Under the pieces are notes generated by a model. The model was not told the DNA's origin, searched no databases, and was given only the letters and a program-made list of their open reading frames with translations. Of a stretch of 64,000 bases of DNA, positions 16,803 to 25,563 are shown one piece after another. Source of the DNA: Candidatus Polarisedimenticolia bacterium (GTDB lineage Bacteria > Acidobacteriota > Polarisedimenticolia > Gp22-AA2 > AA152). The stretch's first letter is position 1, and each line of letters starts with the position of its first letter. Both the position numbers and the translations under genes were made by a program. The stretch spans positions 23,230 through 87,229 of the forward strand of contig DASYRE010000051.1 of the NCBI GenBank assembly GCA_036004685.1, written 5' to 3'.

Positions 16803-19800
16803 AGGCAAGAACTTGCGTCATCCTGGCGAGGAGCCGGTGCCAGCGGCCGGTGGCTCGCCGGCAACTCCCAATCCCGCCCCCGAAGCGATCCAAAGAAAAG
16901 CCGATCAGATCGTCCTCGACGGTCATTCCCCCGGCGGCGTCCTGATCGACGGCGACCTGAACGTCGTGCAGTTCTGCGGCCTTACCGGCCCCTATCTGGA
17001 GCAGCCGCCCGGGCCGACGACTTTTAATCTGCTGCGCCTGGCGCGCGGGCGCCTCGCTTCCGAGCTGCGCGATCTCGTACGCCGCGCGAAAAAGACCGGC
17101 GCGGCGCAGCGCCGGGTGGGCGCGCGACTCGAAGACGACCTCGGCGCTCGCGCCATCGATCTCGACGTGGTGCCGATGCGGGCCGCGGGCGCGACGGGAA
17201 TGTGGTTCCTGGTTCTTTTCGGGCCCGATTCGCCCGCCGCGAAGCGTGACGAATCTCCGCCCTCCCCCGATCCCGGCGACGAGCGCGTGTTCGCGGCCTC
17301 CCGGGACATGAACCTGAAGCTCGACAAGACGGAACGGGAGATGCATGCGGCCCAGGAGAAGCTGCAGGGGACCGATGAAGAGCTTTCGAGGCGCAACGAA
17401 GAGCAGCAGAGGCGCAACGAAGAGCTTCAACGGGTGATCGTCGAGCGGGAGCGGATCGAGCGGGACCTGCGGGCCAGCGAGGAGCGCCACCGCCTGATCG
17501 CCGAGATGACCTCGCACTTCACCGCCTCGAGCCGGGTGAACCGCGACGGGACGATTACCGTCGAGAGCATCACCGAAGGATTCACCGCGCTGACCGGGTA
17601 CGCGCTGGAGGAGATCAAAGGACCGAGCGGCTGGCTGGCGCTCGTCCATCCCGACGACCACGCGGAAGTCCGCGAGCGGCTCCGGCGCGTCCTGTCGAAC
17701 GAGCCCCAGACGAACGAGTTCCGGATTCTCACGAAGCATTGCGAGATCCGCTGGATCCGCCATCTGGCGCATCCGATCTGGGACTCGGGCGAATCGCGGG
17801 TGGTCCGCCTCTACAGCGCGGCGGAGGACATCACTGCGCGCCGGCGCGAGGAAGAGACGAAGACGTTGCTCGCGGCGGTCGTCGAATCGACGGAGGACGC
17901 CATCCTCAGCAAGACGCTCGACGGGACGATCCTGAGCTGGAACGCAGCGGCCGAGCGCATGTACGGTTACCGGGCCAAAGAGGTGCTCGGGAAATCGGTC
18001 GCCCTGCTGCTTCCCTCAGCGCGGGCCCACGAGTTCTCGGACGTCCTTGCCCAAATCCGGGAAGGCAAGCAGATCCGGCGGCTCGAGACGGTGCGCGTCC
18101 GCAAGGACGGCCGCGCCATCGAGGTCTCCCTCAGCATCGCGCCGCTGCGAAGCTCCACCGGCCAGATCCTCGGCGCGTCGGTGATCGCGCGCGACATCAG
18201 CGAGCGCAAAAGGGTCGAGCGGGCCCTGCGGCTGAGCGAGGAGCGGTTCCGCCAGCTGGCGGGAAACCTCGATTCCGTCTTCTGGATAACCGAGCGGTCC
18301 CCTTTCCGGATGCTCTACGTGAGCCCCGCCTACCGCGAGATCTGGGGACGGCCGCTGCGCAGCCTCTACGAGGAGCCCATGAGCTACCTGGAGGCGATCC
18401 ACCCGGAGGATCGCGACAAGGTGATCGCCGCCCTGGAACGCCAAAACCAGGGCGAGGCGACCGTCCTGGAGTATCGCGTCCTGCGGCCCGACGGCTCGAT
18501 GCGATGGGTGCTGAGCCGCGAGTTCCCGATTCCGGGCCCGGCGGGGGAGATCCGGCGCGTGGCGGGCCTGGCGCTCGACATCACCGATCGCCGGCATGCC
18601 GAAGAAGCTCTCCGCGAAGCCGACCGCCGCAAGGACGAATTCCTGGGGGTCCTGGCCCACGAGCTGCGCAACCCTCTTTCGGTGATCTCCGGGGCGAGCC
18701 AGGTCCTGGACCGGATCGGCGAGGGCGATCCGCAGGCCGCGAAGATGCGCGGCATGATCGCCCACCAGTCCGCCGTCCTGGCGCGCATGGTCGACGACCT
18801 TCTGAACGTCTCCCGCCTGTCCCGCGGGAGCATCGCCCTGAAGAAGGAGTCCCTCGACTTGGCGGCGGTGATCGACGCCGTCGTCGCCGGCACGCGGGCG
18901 CTCCTGAAGGAGCGCGGCCACGAGCTGAGTGTCGATATCCCCGCGCCGATCCGGCTCGAGGCGGACCCGGTGCGCCTCGAGCAGATCCTGGTGAACCTCC
19001 TGACGAATGCCGCGAAGTACACGCAGCCCGGAGGGCGCATCTGGCTGAGGGCGACGACGGAGCCGGCCTGGGGAAAGCCCGAACGGGTCGTCCTGAGCGT
19101 CCGCGACACCGGCATCGGGATTTCTCCCGAGATGCTGCCTCGGGTCTTCGACGTGTTCACGCAGGTCGATACAGCCATCGGCCGCGCGCAGGGGGGACTG
19201 GGAATCGGGTTGTATCTGGTCCAGAAGCTCGCGGAGTCCCACGGCGGAGAGGTGTCGGCGCACAGCGAGGGGACGGGCCGGGGAAGCGAGTTCACCGTGC
19301 GCCTGCCGATTGGCGCCCCGCGGCCCGCCGCATCGCTGCCGCCCGGCGAGGTCCGCGGAGGGCGGCGCGAAGAGGCCGGGGCTTGGATCGTGCCGGAGGC
19401 TCCCGGAAAGGCGCCGGCGCCCTTGCGACGCGTGCGGGTCCTCGTCGTGGACGACGTCGTCGACCTGGCCGAGAGCACCATCATGCTTCTCGGCGTCCTG
19501 GGTTACGAAGCCCACATGGTCCACGACGGCCGCTCCGCCATCGAGGCGGCGCGCCGGATCCGTCCGGACGTCCTGATCCTCGACATCGGGATGCCTTCGA
19601 TGAACGGCTACGAGGTGGCCGAGCGGCTGCGCAGCGAGCAGGACTTGAAAGGAATGCTGATGGTGGCCATGACCGGGTACGCGACCGAGGAGCATCGCCA
19701 GCGCGCGCGCGCCGCCGGCTTCGATCACCACCTCGTCAAGCCGGTGACCGCCGAAAGGCTCCAGGCGGTGTTGCAAAGCGCCAGCATTCTGCGCGGCCCC

Positions 19801-19806
19801 GGGTGA
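16786..19806 (+). CDS. Hybrid histidine kinase with a CheB/CheR-fusion-type N-terminal linker
   Basis: The 1006-residue protein starts with a segment (about 35-150: DQIVLDGHSPGGVLIDGDL, GPYLEQPPGPTTFNLLRLAR, LRDLVRRAKKTG) that in other bacteria follows the CheB and CheR domains of CheB/CheR-PAS fusion proteins. Those enzymatic domains are absent. A coiled coil (about 175-235, repeated RRNEE) leads to three PAS/PAC units (about 240-360, 365-480, 485-610). HisKA (LAHELRNPLS, His near 624), HATPase (NLLTNAAKYTQPGG, DTGIGI, GLGIGL) and a receiver (LILDIGMPSMNG, Asp near 931) follow. No membrane segment is seen, so it is cytoplasmic. Kinase boxes are intact. It lacks its own output domain. Confidence 0.9.
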   Translation: MTPPRKGKNLRHPGEEPVPAAGGSPATPNPAPEAIQRKADQIVLDGHSPGGVLIDGDLNVVQFCGLTGPYLEQPPGPTTFNLLRLARGRLASELRDLVRRAKKTGAAQRRVGARLEDDLGARAIDLDVVPMRAAGATGMWFLVLFGPDSPAAKRDESPPSPDPGDERVFAASRDMNLKLDKTEREMHAAQEKLQGTDEELSRRNEEQQRRNEELQRVIVERERIERDLRASEERHRLIAEMTSHFTASSRVNRDGTITVESITEGFTALTGYALEEIKGPSGWLALVHPDDHAEVRERLRRVLSNEPQTNEFRILTKHCEIRWIRHLAHPIWDSGESRVVRLYSAAEDITARRREEETKTLLAAVVESTEDAILSKTLDGTILSWNAAAERMYGYRAKEVLGKSVALLLPSARAHEFSDVLAQIREGKQIRRLETVRVRKDGRAIEVSLSIAPLRSSTGQILGASVIARDISERKRVERALRLSEERFRQLAGNLDSVFWITERSPFRMLYVSPAYREIWGRPLRSLYEEPMSYLEAIHPEDRDKVIAALERQNQGEATVLEYRVLRPDGSMRWVLSREFPIPGPAGEIRRVAGLALDITDRRHAEEALREADRRKDEFLGVLAHELRNPLSVISGASQVLDRIGEGDPQAAKMRGMIAHQSAVLARMVDDLLNVSRLSRGSIALKKESLDLAAVIDAVVAGTRALLKERGHELSVDIPAPIRLEADPVRLEQILVNLLTNAAKYTQPGGRIWLRATTEPAWGKPERVVLSVRDTGIGISPEMLPRVFDVFTQVDTAIGRAQGGLGIGLYLVQKLAESHGGEVSAHSEGTGRGSEFTVRLPIGAPRPAASLPPGEVRGGRREEAGAWIVPEAPGKAPAPLRRVRVLVVDDVVDLAESTIMLLGVLGYEAHMVHDGRSAIEAARRIRPDVLILDIGMPSMNGYEVAERLRSEQDLKGMLMVAMTGYATEEHRQRARAAGFDHHLVKPVTAERLQAVLQSASILRGPG

Positions 19807-19849
19807 CCTGAGAGACGCGCGCCGCCGACTGCCTCGGCAGCCCCCCGCC

Positions 19850-20770
19850 CTAGGCCCTGGCCCCGGGGGGCCCCTCCTCCTTCGCCTCCACCTCCTTGGC
19901 CGACTCCTTTTCTTTCTCCTTCTCCTTCCCCCTGGCCGACACCGACCAGTCGGTTTCGAAGACCTGCTTCAAGGCGCGCGTGATCCCGGGGTTGCCGATG
20001 ATCAACCCCACTTCCCGCCGCTTGTCGAGGTCCTGCTTCCGCAGGCTCTGGCTCCCCACGAAGGCCCGGGTCCCGTCGCGCACGATCGCCCGCACGTGCA
20101 GCCGCAATCCCTTGAGCGGATGGACTTCGATCTCCCCGCTGGCCGCGCGCATGCCACCGAGGACGCGGACCTGAACCCCCTTCCGCGCCCTCTCCTCCAG
20201 CAGGCTGATGATCACGGGATCCTGGATCCGCGCGTCGTAGATCGCCAGGTCGCGGCGGGCTTCCCGGATGAACCTCTCGAGCACGATCCGCGCCCCGTCG
20301 GGACTGATCACCAGGTTGGACTTCGCCGAGGGCGTGTAGGTCTGCCGCGTGCAGTCGGCTTCGAACAGCCGGAGGGCTTCCTGGACACTCTTCCGATCCT
20401 TCGTGGCGATGCCGAAGCTGCGGCAGCGCTTGATGTCGTTCTTCGTGAAGTTGAATCCGAGCAGGTGAAGCGTGTCGTCGACCACCATGAACTTGCTGTG
20501 ATAGCGGAGAAGATCGTCCAGGGTCCGGGCGACCATGACGCCCGAGGCGAGCAGCCGCTCCTCCAGCTTCCGCAGGCCCTCCGCCCGGTCTCCCTTGGCG
20601 TGTGCGATGAGCGCGCGGACGCGCACGCCGCGGTGCACGGAGGCCGCCAGCGCCCGCTCGATCGCCTTGCGATCGAACCGGAAGATGCAGACGTCGATCG
20701 AGACGCGCGCGCTCCTGATGATCTGGACGATCGGGACGACGCCGGCCTCCGGCTGAACGATCAGCTTCAC
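19850..20770 (-). CDS. Phospholipase D-family protein with two HKD motifs, one altered
   Basis: The 306-residue protein has two PLD repeats. The first HKD motif is intact (YHSKFMVVDD near residue 90, followed by GFNFT). In the second, LHVRAIVRD near residue 228 has Arg where Lys is usual, followed by GSQSLR. Cardiolipin synthase, nuclease or transphosphatidylase activity is possible; the Lys to Arg change could weaken catalysis. A Lys/Glu-rich tail (EKEKEKESAKEVEAKEE) ends the protein. No signal peptide or membrane helix is seen. It is the last gene of the minus-strand operon that begins at 26246, 15 bases after the DUF4956 gene. Confidence 0.82.
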   Translation of the reverse strand: MKLIVQPEAGVVPIVQIIRSARVSIDVCIFRFDRKAIERALAASVHRGVRVRALIAHAKGDRAEGLRKLEERLLASGVMVARTLDDLLRYHSKFMVVDDTLHLLGFNFTKNDIKRCRSFGIATKDRKSVQEALRLFEADCTRQTYTPSAKSNLVISPDGARIVLERFIREARRDLAIYDARIQDPVIISLLEERARKGVQVRVLGGMRAASGEIEVHPLKGLRLHVRAIVRDGTRAFVGSQSLRKQDLDKRREVGLIIGNPGITRALKQVFETDWSVSARGKEKEKEKESAKEVEAKEEGPPGARA

Positions 20771-20785
20771 TCTGGTCCCCCCGGG

Positions 20786-21571
20786 CTACTTGTTCTTGGC
20801 CTTCGACTTCTCTTTCCACTCCACGCCGCCCTTCCCTTCCGGGACCAGCGACATCAAGGCGTTTGAGACGCGATCGGTTTGCACTTCGATCGGCGCCGTG
20901 ACGAAGTAGGAGACCTCCTCCTCCGACGACCCGCGCAGCTCGAAGTCGGTCTTGAACCGGCGCAGGATCGCCTCCATCTTGGGCCGCAGCTCCGCGCTCT
21001 TCTCCCCGAACTTCACCGCCAGCTCGAAGCTCCGCGTCTGCAGCTCGAAGCTTTCGATCACCCAGAGCGTGACGGTCAGGAACAGGGTCCCGAAGCCGCC
21101 CAGCACCAGGAGGCCGCAGCCCGCGGCGAGTCCGACCGCCAGGGCGCCGAGCATCACCACGGCATCCTTGGGATCGTCGATCTTGGAGCGATACCGGATC
21201 AGGCTGGCGACGCCGACGATGCCGAACGCCCGCGCCAGGCTCGCGCCGACCACCAGCATGATGACGGCGCCGACGATCGCCAGGACGATCTGCGTCTGGA
21301 TCACGGCCGGATGGCGCGGGGGCGTCCCTCGCCGGCGCGGCCGCAGCGCCAGCAGCGTTCCGAGAATGGCGGCGATCGGCAGGCGGATGGCTGCGGATTT
21401 CAGCTCCTCCTTGACCCCGCCCGGCGTGTTCTCGGCCCCGCCCAGAAAGCCGAAATTCTCCGGTGAGGAGTCCCGGTCCGGCTGGTCCCCGGCGGCGAGG
21501 ACGCCGAAGGCGATCGCCAGGAGGAGGCAGAAGACCGCCGCCCCCCGCGCCGCTCGAAGCGGCCGTCTCAC
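20786..21571 (-). CDS. DUF4956-family membrane protein
   Basis: The 261-residue protein has an N-terminal hydrophobic helix that may be a signal peptide (about 10-27), then four further membrane helices. The conserved stretch ASLIRYRSKIDDPKDAVVM followed by GALAVGLAAGCGL (about 120-150) is the DUF4956 signature. A cytoplasmic C-terminal domain of about 90 residues with charged helices follows. DUF4956 genes are known beside polyphosphate-polymerase (VTC) and CotH-kinase genes, but the role is unproven. Here the gene overlaps the exported kinase-fold gene by four bases and is followed by the PLD gene, which suggests joint expression. Confidence 0.75.
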   Translation of the reverse strand: MRRPLRAARGAAVFCLLLAIAFGVLAAGDQPDRDSSPENFGFLGGAENTPGGVKEELKSAAIRLPIAAILGTLLALRPRRRGTPPRHPAVIQTQIVLAIVGAVIMLVVGASLARAFGIVGVASLIRYRSKIDDPKDAVVMLGALAVGLAAGCGLLVLGGFGTLFLTVTLWVIESFELQTRSFELAVKFGEKSAELRPKMEAILRRFKTDFELRGSSEEEVSYFVTAPIEVQTDRVSNALMSLVPEGKGGVEWKEKSKAKNK

Positions 21572-22569
21572 GAGCTCCGCCCTTCCCCGAGCGCCAGCCC
21601 TTCCTGGATCTTCGAGCGAATCTTCCGGACGTAGCGCGCCCGGATGGGCGGGGGATAGCCGGCGGCGCGGAACGCGTCGTCGAGCTGGGAGGCGCTCAGG
21701 CGATCGAGAAGGCGGCAGGCCCAGACGACGTCGGCGACCTCGAAGTCCTTCACCAGCAGGCGGTGCCGCGCCTTGTACGCGAAATCGACGCGCCCGTCCC
21801 GTACGCCCCGGATCAGCCTCTCGCTTTCGAAGTCATCCACGTTGTTCCGCGTCCCGATGGGCCATTTCGTCCTCCCGAGCGATCCGCCGACGTCCTGGAC
21901 GACGTACCGCCGCGCCGGGAACCCGCCCGATTTCTTCTTCACCTTGTAGATCCGGGTGTTGCTCTTCGTGAAGTCCCAGTTGTTCAGGACCAGGTTCGCG
22001 ACGACGAGCCCCCGGAAGGGGCGGGTGTCTTCGAAAGGATTGTCCGTCCAGGACCATTCGCCGATCACCTTGTGGTCCGAGGAGAGCCGGAAGCGCCCCG
22101 GCGGCGGCTTCTCCATCCCCCGGCCGCTCACGTTCCACTCCGGCACGAAGTAGGTGGCGGGCTGATGATAGCCGATCGCCCACAGGATCCGGGAGACGAC
22201 GACGTCCGACTGGGCCTCCTCGCCCACTTTCACGGCCCATTCTTTACCCTGGGCATCGACCACGTCGTAGCCGCTGCTGTGGCCTGTCTTGTCGAGTCCG
22301 ATCACGCGGTAGGTCGCGCCGGACCGGGGAGCAAGGTCCGGTCCTCCCGGGCCGAAGTAGAGGTCCCGCGCCCGGATGTCGGCGGGCTCCTGCCAGAGCT
22401 CCGCCAGCCGCTTTCCTCCTTCGGCGGGGCGCGGCGCCGCGTCGCGCCGGCCTCCGGCGCCGACGTAGACCACCAGCAGGACCGGAAGCGCCGCCGACAG
22501 GAACGCGCGCCGGGCCGCCGCCGGCCGGCTCATCGTCCGCGCGGAGAATCGCGAGAAGCGCGGCATCAT
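21568..22569 (-). CDS. Exported protein with an atypical kinase-like fold
   Basis: The roughly 333-residue protein has an N-terminal hydrophobic stretch after SRPAAARR (about 12-38), so it is probably exported or membrane-anchored. The remainder shows kinase-like landmarks in order: KEWAVKVGEEAQSDVVVSRI (a possible ATP-site Lys and helix-C Glu), a catalytic-loop-like NLVLNNWDFTKSNTRIY, and YVVQDVGGSLG in the place of a DFG motif. This resembles HipA/PI3K-like or CotH-like folds; I recognise no named family. The ATG at 22569 has CGGAG six bases upstream; nearby ATGs are possible. It lies between a secreted metallophosphatase and DUF4956. A kinase acting outside the cytoplasm is an inference. 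Confidence 0.65.
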   Translation of the reverse strand: MMPRFSRFSARTMSRPAAARRAFLSAALPVLLVVYVGAGGRRDAAPRPAEGGKRLAELWQEPADIRARDLYFGPGGPDLAPRSGATYRVIGLDKTGHSSGYDVVDAQGKEWAVKVGEEAQSDVVVSRILWAIGYHQPATYFVPEWNVSGRGMEKPPPGRFRLSSDHKVIGEWSWTDNPFEDTRPFRGLVVANLVLNNWDFTKSNTRIYKVKKKSGGFPARRYVVQDVGGSLGRTKWPIGTRNNVDDFESERLIRGVRDGRVDFAYKARHRLLVKDFEVADVVWACRLLDRLSASQLDDAFRAAGYPPPIRARYVRKIRSKIQEGLALGEGRSS

Positions 22570-22606
22570 CGTCATCTCCGGAACCTGGCCGCTTCTCCCG
22601 GCGCCG

Positions 22607-24160
22607 TCAAGGTCCCGCCGCCAGAGGCGCCGGGCCGCGCATCCAGGCGCGCGCCGCATCGCATCCCCGCAGCCACTCCCGCGTCTGGTTGTCTTTCGAA
22701 TCCTTCGCTTCCGCTTCCGGGGTTCGATAGATGACCCCGCAGTCGATCGTCCTGCCCGAGGCGGCCAGCGTCTGGAAGAACAGATCGTCCCCGGCGATCT
22801 CGACGATCATGAGCGAGTTGTCGGCATCGTAGCCGAAGGCGGTGAAGTCGTGCGGGCGGAGATCGCCGCGGCGCACCTTGGCCGAGGCCCCGGCGACGAA
22901 GTAGTGGATCCCCCTCTGGGGCTTCGGGCGCTCGTAGAAGTGCTCGTGACCGTTGAAGACGACGTTGACCTTGTTGTTCACGAGCGGCTCTTCGAGCAGC
23001 GCCCGGATCCCCACCGATTCCTTCGCGTGGTAGCCCGAGGAATAGAGGGGATGGTGGAAGAAGCAGATGCGCCAGCCGTTCTCGCCCGAGAACTCCTTCT
23101 CCATCCAGGCGAGCTGCTCCGGATCGCTCGGCTGGTTGCTGTTCAAGGAGACGAATTTCATGTTCCCTTCCTTGAACGAGTAATAGGGGTGGCCTCCCAT
23201 GCTGAACGGCTTGAAATCAGCCTGGCCCGCGAGATCGTGGTTCCCGAGCGTGGCGTGGAACTGGATCCGGGCGTCGAGGAACCTTTTGTAAGGCGTCGTG
23301 AACTGCCGGTTGTAGTCGGCTGCCGACTCCAGCCCCGCGTAGAGGTTGTCGCCCAGCATCAGGATGAACTTGAAGTGGTGGCCCATCGAGTAGAAGCTCC
23401 AGAGCATGTCCGCGACCTTCCGCTGGTTCGCGTCGCCCGTGCCGGTGTCGCCGAGGACCGCGAAGCGCACGGAGCGGAGCCTCTCGGGCATGGCGAAATA
23501 AGCGAAGGTCCTGGGGGCGGAGGCGGGAGCGGCCGTCGTCGGCGGGGACTTCGCCGGCGGTTCCGGGAAGGCGCCCGGGAGGTAGTCGAGCACGACGCCC
23601 GCCTCCTTGTCCGCGAGCACCAGCGTCCGGCCGGCGAAGCGGTACTCGAGCTGATCCGGGACGGCCGGGAGGTCTTCGAGAAGGACCCCGGGGACGGAAG
23701 GAATCGACAGTCGGCGGTTCAGCGCGATCTGGGAGGGCGTCGTCTTGTAGATCGAGGGATCGTTCTGCTCCTCCATCCCGTCGCGGATCGCCCCCGAGGC
23801 GGGCCCGCTGAATGCCGCCGCGAGCTGCTTCTTGATGTAATCGCTACCGGGGACGGTGAAGAGATCGCCCAGCTTCGCCCGGGCACGCATGGACCTGATG
23901 CTGACGGCGAGCAGTCCGCGCCGCCGCTCCACCGCCTTCGCCTGCTCCTCAGGGGTCTTGCCCGCGGGGTACTTCTTCTCCGCCTCCTGGCGCAGCGGGC
24001 CGGTCGCCTCCACGTACCTCTGGAGGCCCGCCTGGAACTCCGCCGCGGCCGGATGGACTTCAGCCGGAGGGGGCGGCGCCTTGGTCGGGCAGCCGTGCCC
24101 GAACTGCACGAAGATCAGAAGCGAAAATGCCAGCGTCCGTGCTTCTCGACCGTATCTCAT
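22607..24160 (-). CDS. Lipoprotein metallophosphatase (calcineurin-like, acid phosphatase type)
   Basis: The 517-residue protein begins with a signal sequence ending at GHGC (Cys near 24), a likely lipoprotein site. The N-terminal third is a helical, poorly conserved region. The catalytic domain (about 230-480) has the full metallophosphoesterase set: FAVLGDTGTGD, MLGDNLY, TLGNHD, FFHHPLYSSG and FNGHEHFYER. This fits purple acid phosphatase-like enzymes that cleave phosphate esters outside the cytoplasm with a two-metal centre. The substrate is unknown. It is the fourth gene of the operon, 45 bases after sixA and 37 before the kinase-fold gene. Confidence 0.87.
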   Translation of the reverse strand: MRYGREARTLAFSLLIFVQFGHGCPTKAPPPPAEVHPAAAEFQAGLQRYVEATGPLRQEAEKKYPAGKTPEEQAKAVERRRGLLAVSIRSMRARAKLGDLFTVPGSDYIKKQLAAAFSGPASGAIRDGMEEQNDPSIYKTTPSQIALNRRLSIPSVPGVLLEDLPAVPDQLEYRFAGRTLVLADKEAGVVLDYLPGAFPEPPAKSPPTTAAPASAPRTFAYFAMPERLRSVRFAVLGDTGTGDANQRKVADMLWSFYSMGHHFKFILMLGDNLYAGLESAADYNRQFTTPYKRFLDARIQFHATLGNHDLAGQADFKPFSMGGHPYYSFKEGNMKFVSLNSNQPSDPEQLAWMEKEFSGENGWRICFFHHPLYSSGYHAKESVGIRALLEEPLVNNKVNVVFNGHEHFYERPKPQRGIHYFVAGASAKVRRGDLRPHDFTAFGYDADNSLMIVEIAGDDLFFQTLAASGRTIDCGVIYRTPEAEAKDSKDNQTREWLRGCDAARAWMRGPAPLAAGP

Positions 24161-24205
24161 GGAACCATCCCGAAGCTTTTCCTCGCATCGCGGGAAAGGC
24201 TTTCT

Positions 24206-24718
24206 CTAGGGCTTTCGTGAGCCGAGCATGCGGAGCATGCGCGGCGTGGCTTGGAACAGGAGCCGGCCTCCTCCCGGGGCCGGACTGTCCGGCAACTCGA
24301 TGCAGCACAATCCCCCCTTCTTCCACTTCATCATGACGGCGGGGGCGCCGCTGAGCAGGAGGCCGGCGAACTTCGAGAGATCCGGCTCGTGGCCCACGAG
24401 GACGATTTCGTCCCGGCCGTTCTTGTTCTTCAGGGATCGGATGATGCGGAACGGATCCCGTCCCGGCGCGAGCGCCTGCTCGACGCGGACCTTGGCCTTC
24501 GGTTTCATCGCGGCAGCGACGATATCGGCCGTCTGCTTGGCGCGGACCAAGGGGCTGGAATGAATCACCTTCGGCTCGATCCCGAGCTTGCGCAGCCCTC
24601 CCGCCGCGGCGCGCATGCGCAGCCGCCCGCGCCGCGTCAGCGGCCGGGCATCGTCGTCCGGAAAGCGGTGCGGATCCCGGGCGCAGGCGATGGCGTGGCG
24701 GAGGAGGTAGAGTTTCAT
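24206..24718 (-). CDS. sixA: Phosphohistidine phosphatase SixA
   Basis: The 170-residue protein begins MKLYLLRHAIA, the RHG-type motif of the histidine phosphatase superfamily, with the nucleophile His near residue 8. It continues with LTRRGRLRMRAAAGGLRKLG, IHSSPLVRAKQTADI (second catalytic Arg) and LVGHEPDLSKF (second catalytic His). Size and motif order fit SixA, which removes phosphate from phosphohistidine proteins. In many genomes sixA lies beside polyphosphate-metabolism genes. The start overlaps the end of the upstream thymidylate-kinase-like gene by four bases, so translation is coupled. Confidence 0.88.
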   Translation of the reverse strand: MKLYLLRHAIACARDPHRFPDDDARPLTRRGRLRMRAAAGGLRKLGIEPKVIHSSPLVRAKQTADIVAAAMKPKAKVRVEQALAPGRDPFRIIRSLKNKNGRDEIVLVGHEPDLSKFAGLLLSGAPAVMMKWKKGGLCCIELPDSPAPGGGRLLFQATPRMLRMLGSRKP

Positions 24719-25563
24719 GGAAGTTCTCCTTCAGGGCTTCCGTCGGCCGCTTGGCGGTCCGGAGGGGGTGTTCCCCTCCCCGCTTTTCTCATCGCCGGTT
24801 CCGGCTCGAAGAGCAAGGGGCGCAGGGCCGCGAGGCTCTCCGTCAGCGTGGTCACCCTTCTCCTCTCCAGCAGCGACTGCACGCGCCGGCGGATCCTCGC
24901 CTGAATCTCCGCCTCGCTCCGGGTGGCGTCGACCGTCACGAAGCCGAATTCCCGGGACATCCGGTTGTACTCGCGGATGAGCCGCCATTGATATTTGCGG
25001 AACGACTCGAAGAGATCCATGCCTAGGTGCAGGTCCATCCCCGCCTCCCAGTAATCGATTCCGCGAGCCCGCAGGACCCGGGGGAGCAGGGTGTCGACGT
25101 CGATCTTGAGGTAAAGGACGAGCTCGGGGACGAGCGCGAAGCCGAAGACGTTCCGGATCCAGGCCGGATCCGCCCCGCGCACCACGCTGCGGGCGAAAGC
25201 GGTGTACATGTACCGGTCGGCCAGGACGACGAATCCCGAGCGCAGCGCCGGGATGATGATCTTCTCCATCCGGTCGGCGAAATCGGTCGCGTACAGCAGG
25301 CTGAAGGTGAGCTGGTTCAGCCGGTGTCCGGCCTTGGCGGCGCCGATCGTCTCGGACATCAGCTCCGAGCGCGTCCACCCCGTCTCGATCACGCCGTAGC
25401 CCTGGACTTCGAGCCACTCCTTCAGCAGGCTCACCTGGACGGAGCGTCCGACCCCGTCGGTTCCCTCGATCGTGATCAGCGTGCCGTTGAGATTCGCCAG
25501 ATCGAGGTACGGCAGGCCGTAGCCGAACTGGGGCCGGCTGGATGGATTTCCGCTCATGCCCAC
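24715..25563 (-). CDS. Thymidylate-kinase-like protein with an altered P-loop
   Basis: The 282-residue protein has the thymidylate kinase fold: ITIEGTDGVGRSVQ in place of the P-loop, ATDFADRMEKIIIPALRSG, LADRYMYTAFARSVVRG (the DRY motif) and a lid-like ARGIDYWEAGMDLH. The P-loop lysine, needed to hold the ATP phosphates, is Arg (GVGRS instead of GxGKS), so kinase activity may be lost or changed. The C-terminal 40 residues are Pro-rich. It overlaps the intact paralogue upstream by ten bases and sixA downstream by four. A partner or regulatory subunit role beside the active copy is an inference. A canonical tmk would be about 210 residues. Confidence 0.8.
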   Translation of the reverse strand: MGMSGNPSSRPQFGYGLPYLDLANLNGTLITIEGTDGVGRSVQVSLLKEWLEVQGYGVIETGWTRSELMSETIGAAKAGHRLNQLTFSLLYATDFADRMEKIIIPALRSGFVVLADRYMYTAFARSVVRGADPAWIRNVFGFALVPELVLYLKIDVDTLLPRVLRARGIDYWEAGMDLHLGMDLFESFRKYQWRLIREYNRMSREFGFVTVDATRSEAEIQARIRRRVQSLLERRRVTTLTESLAALRPLLFEPEPAMRKAGRGTPPPDRQAADGSPEGELP

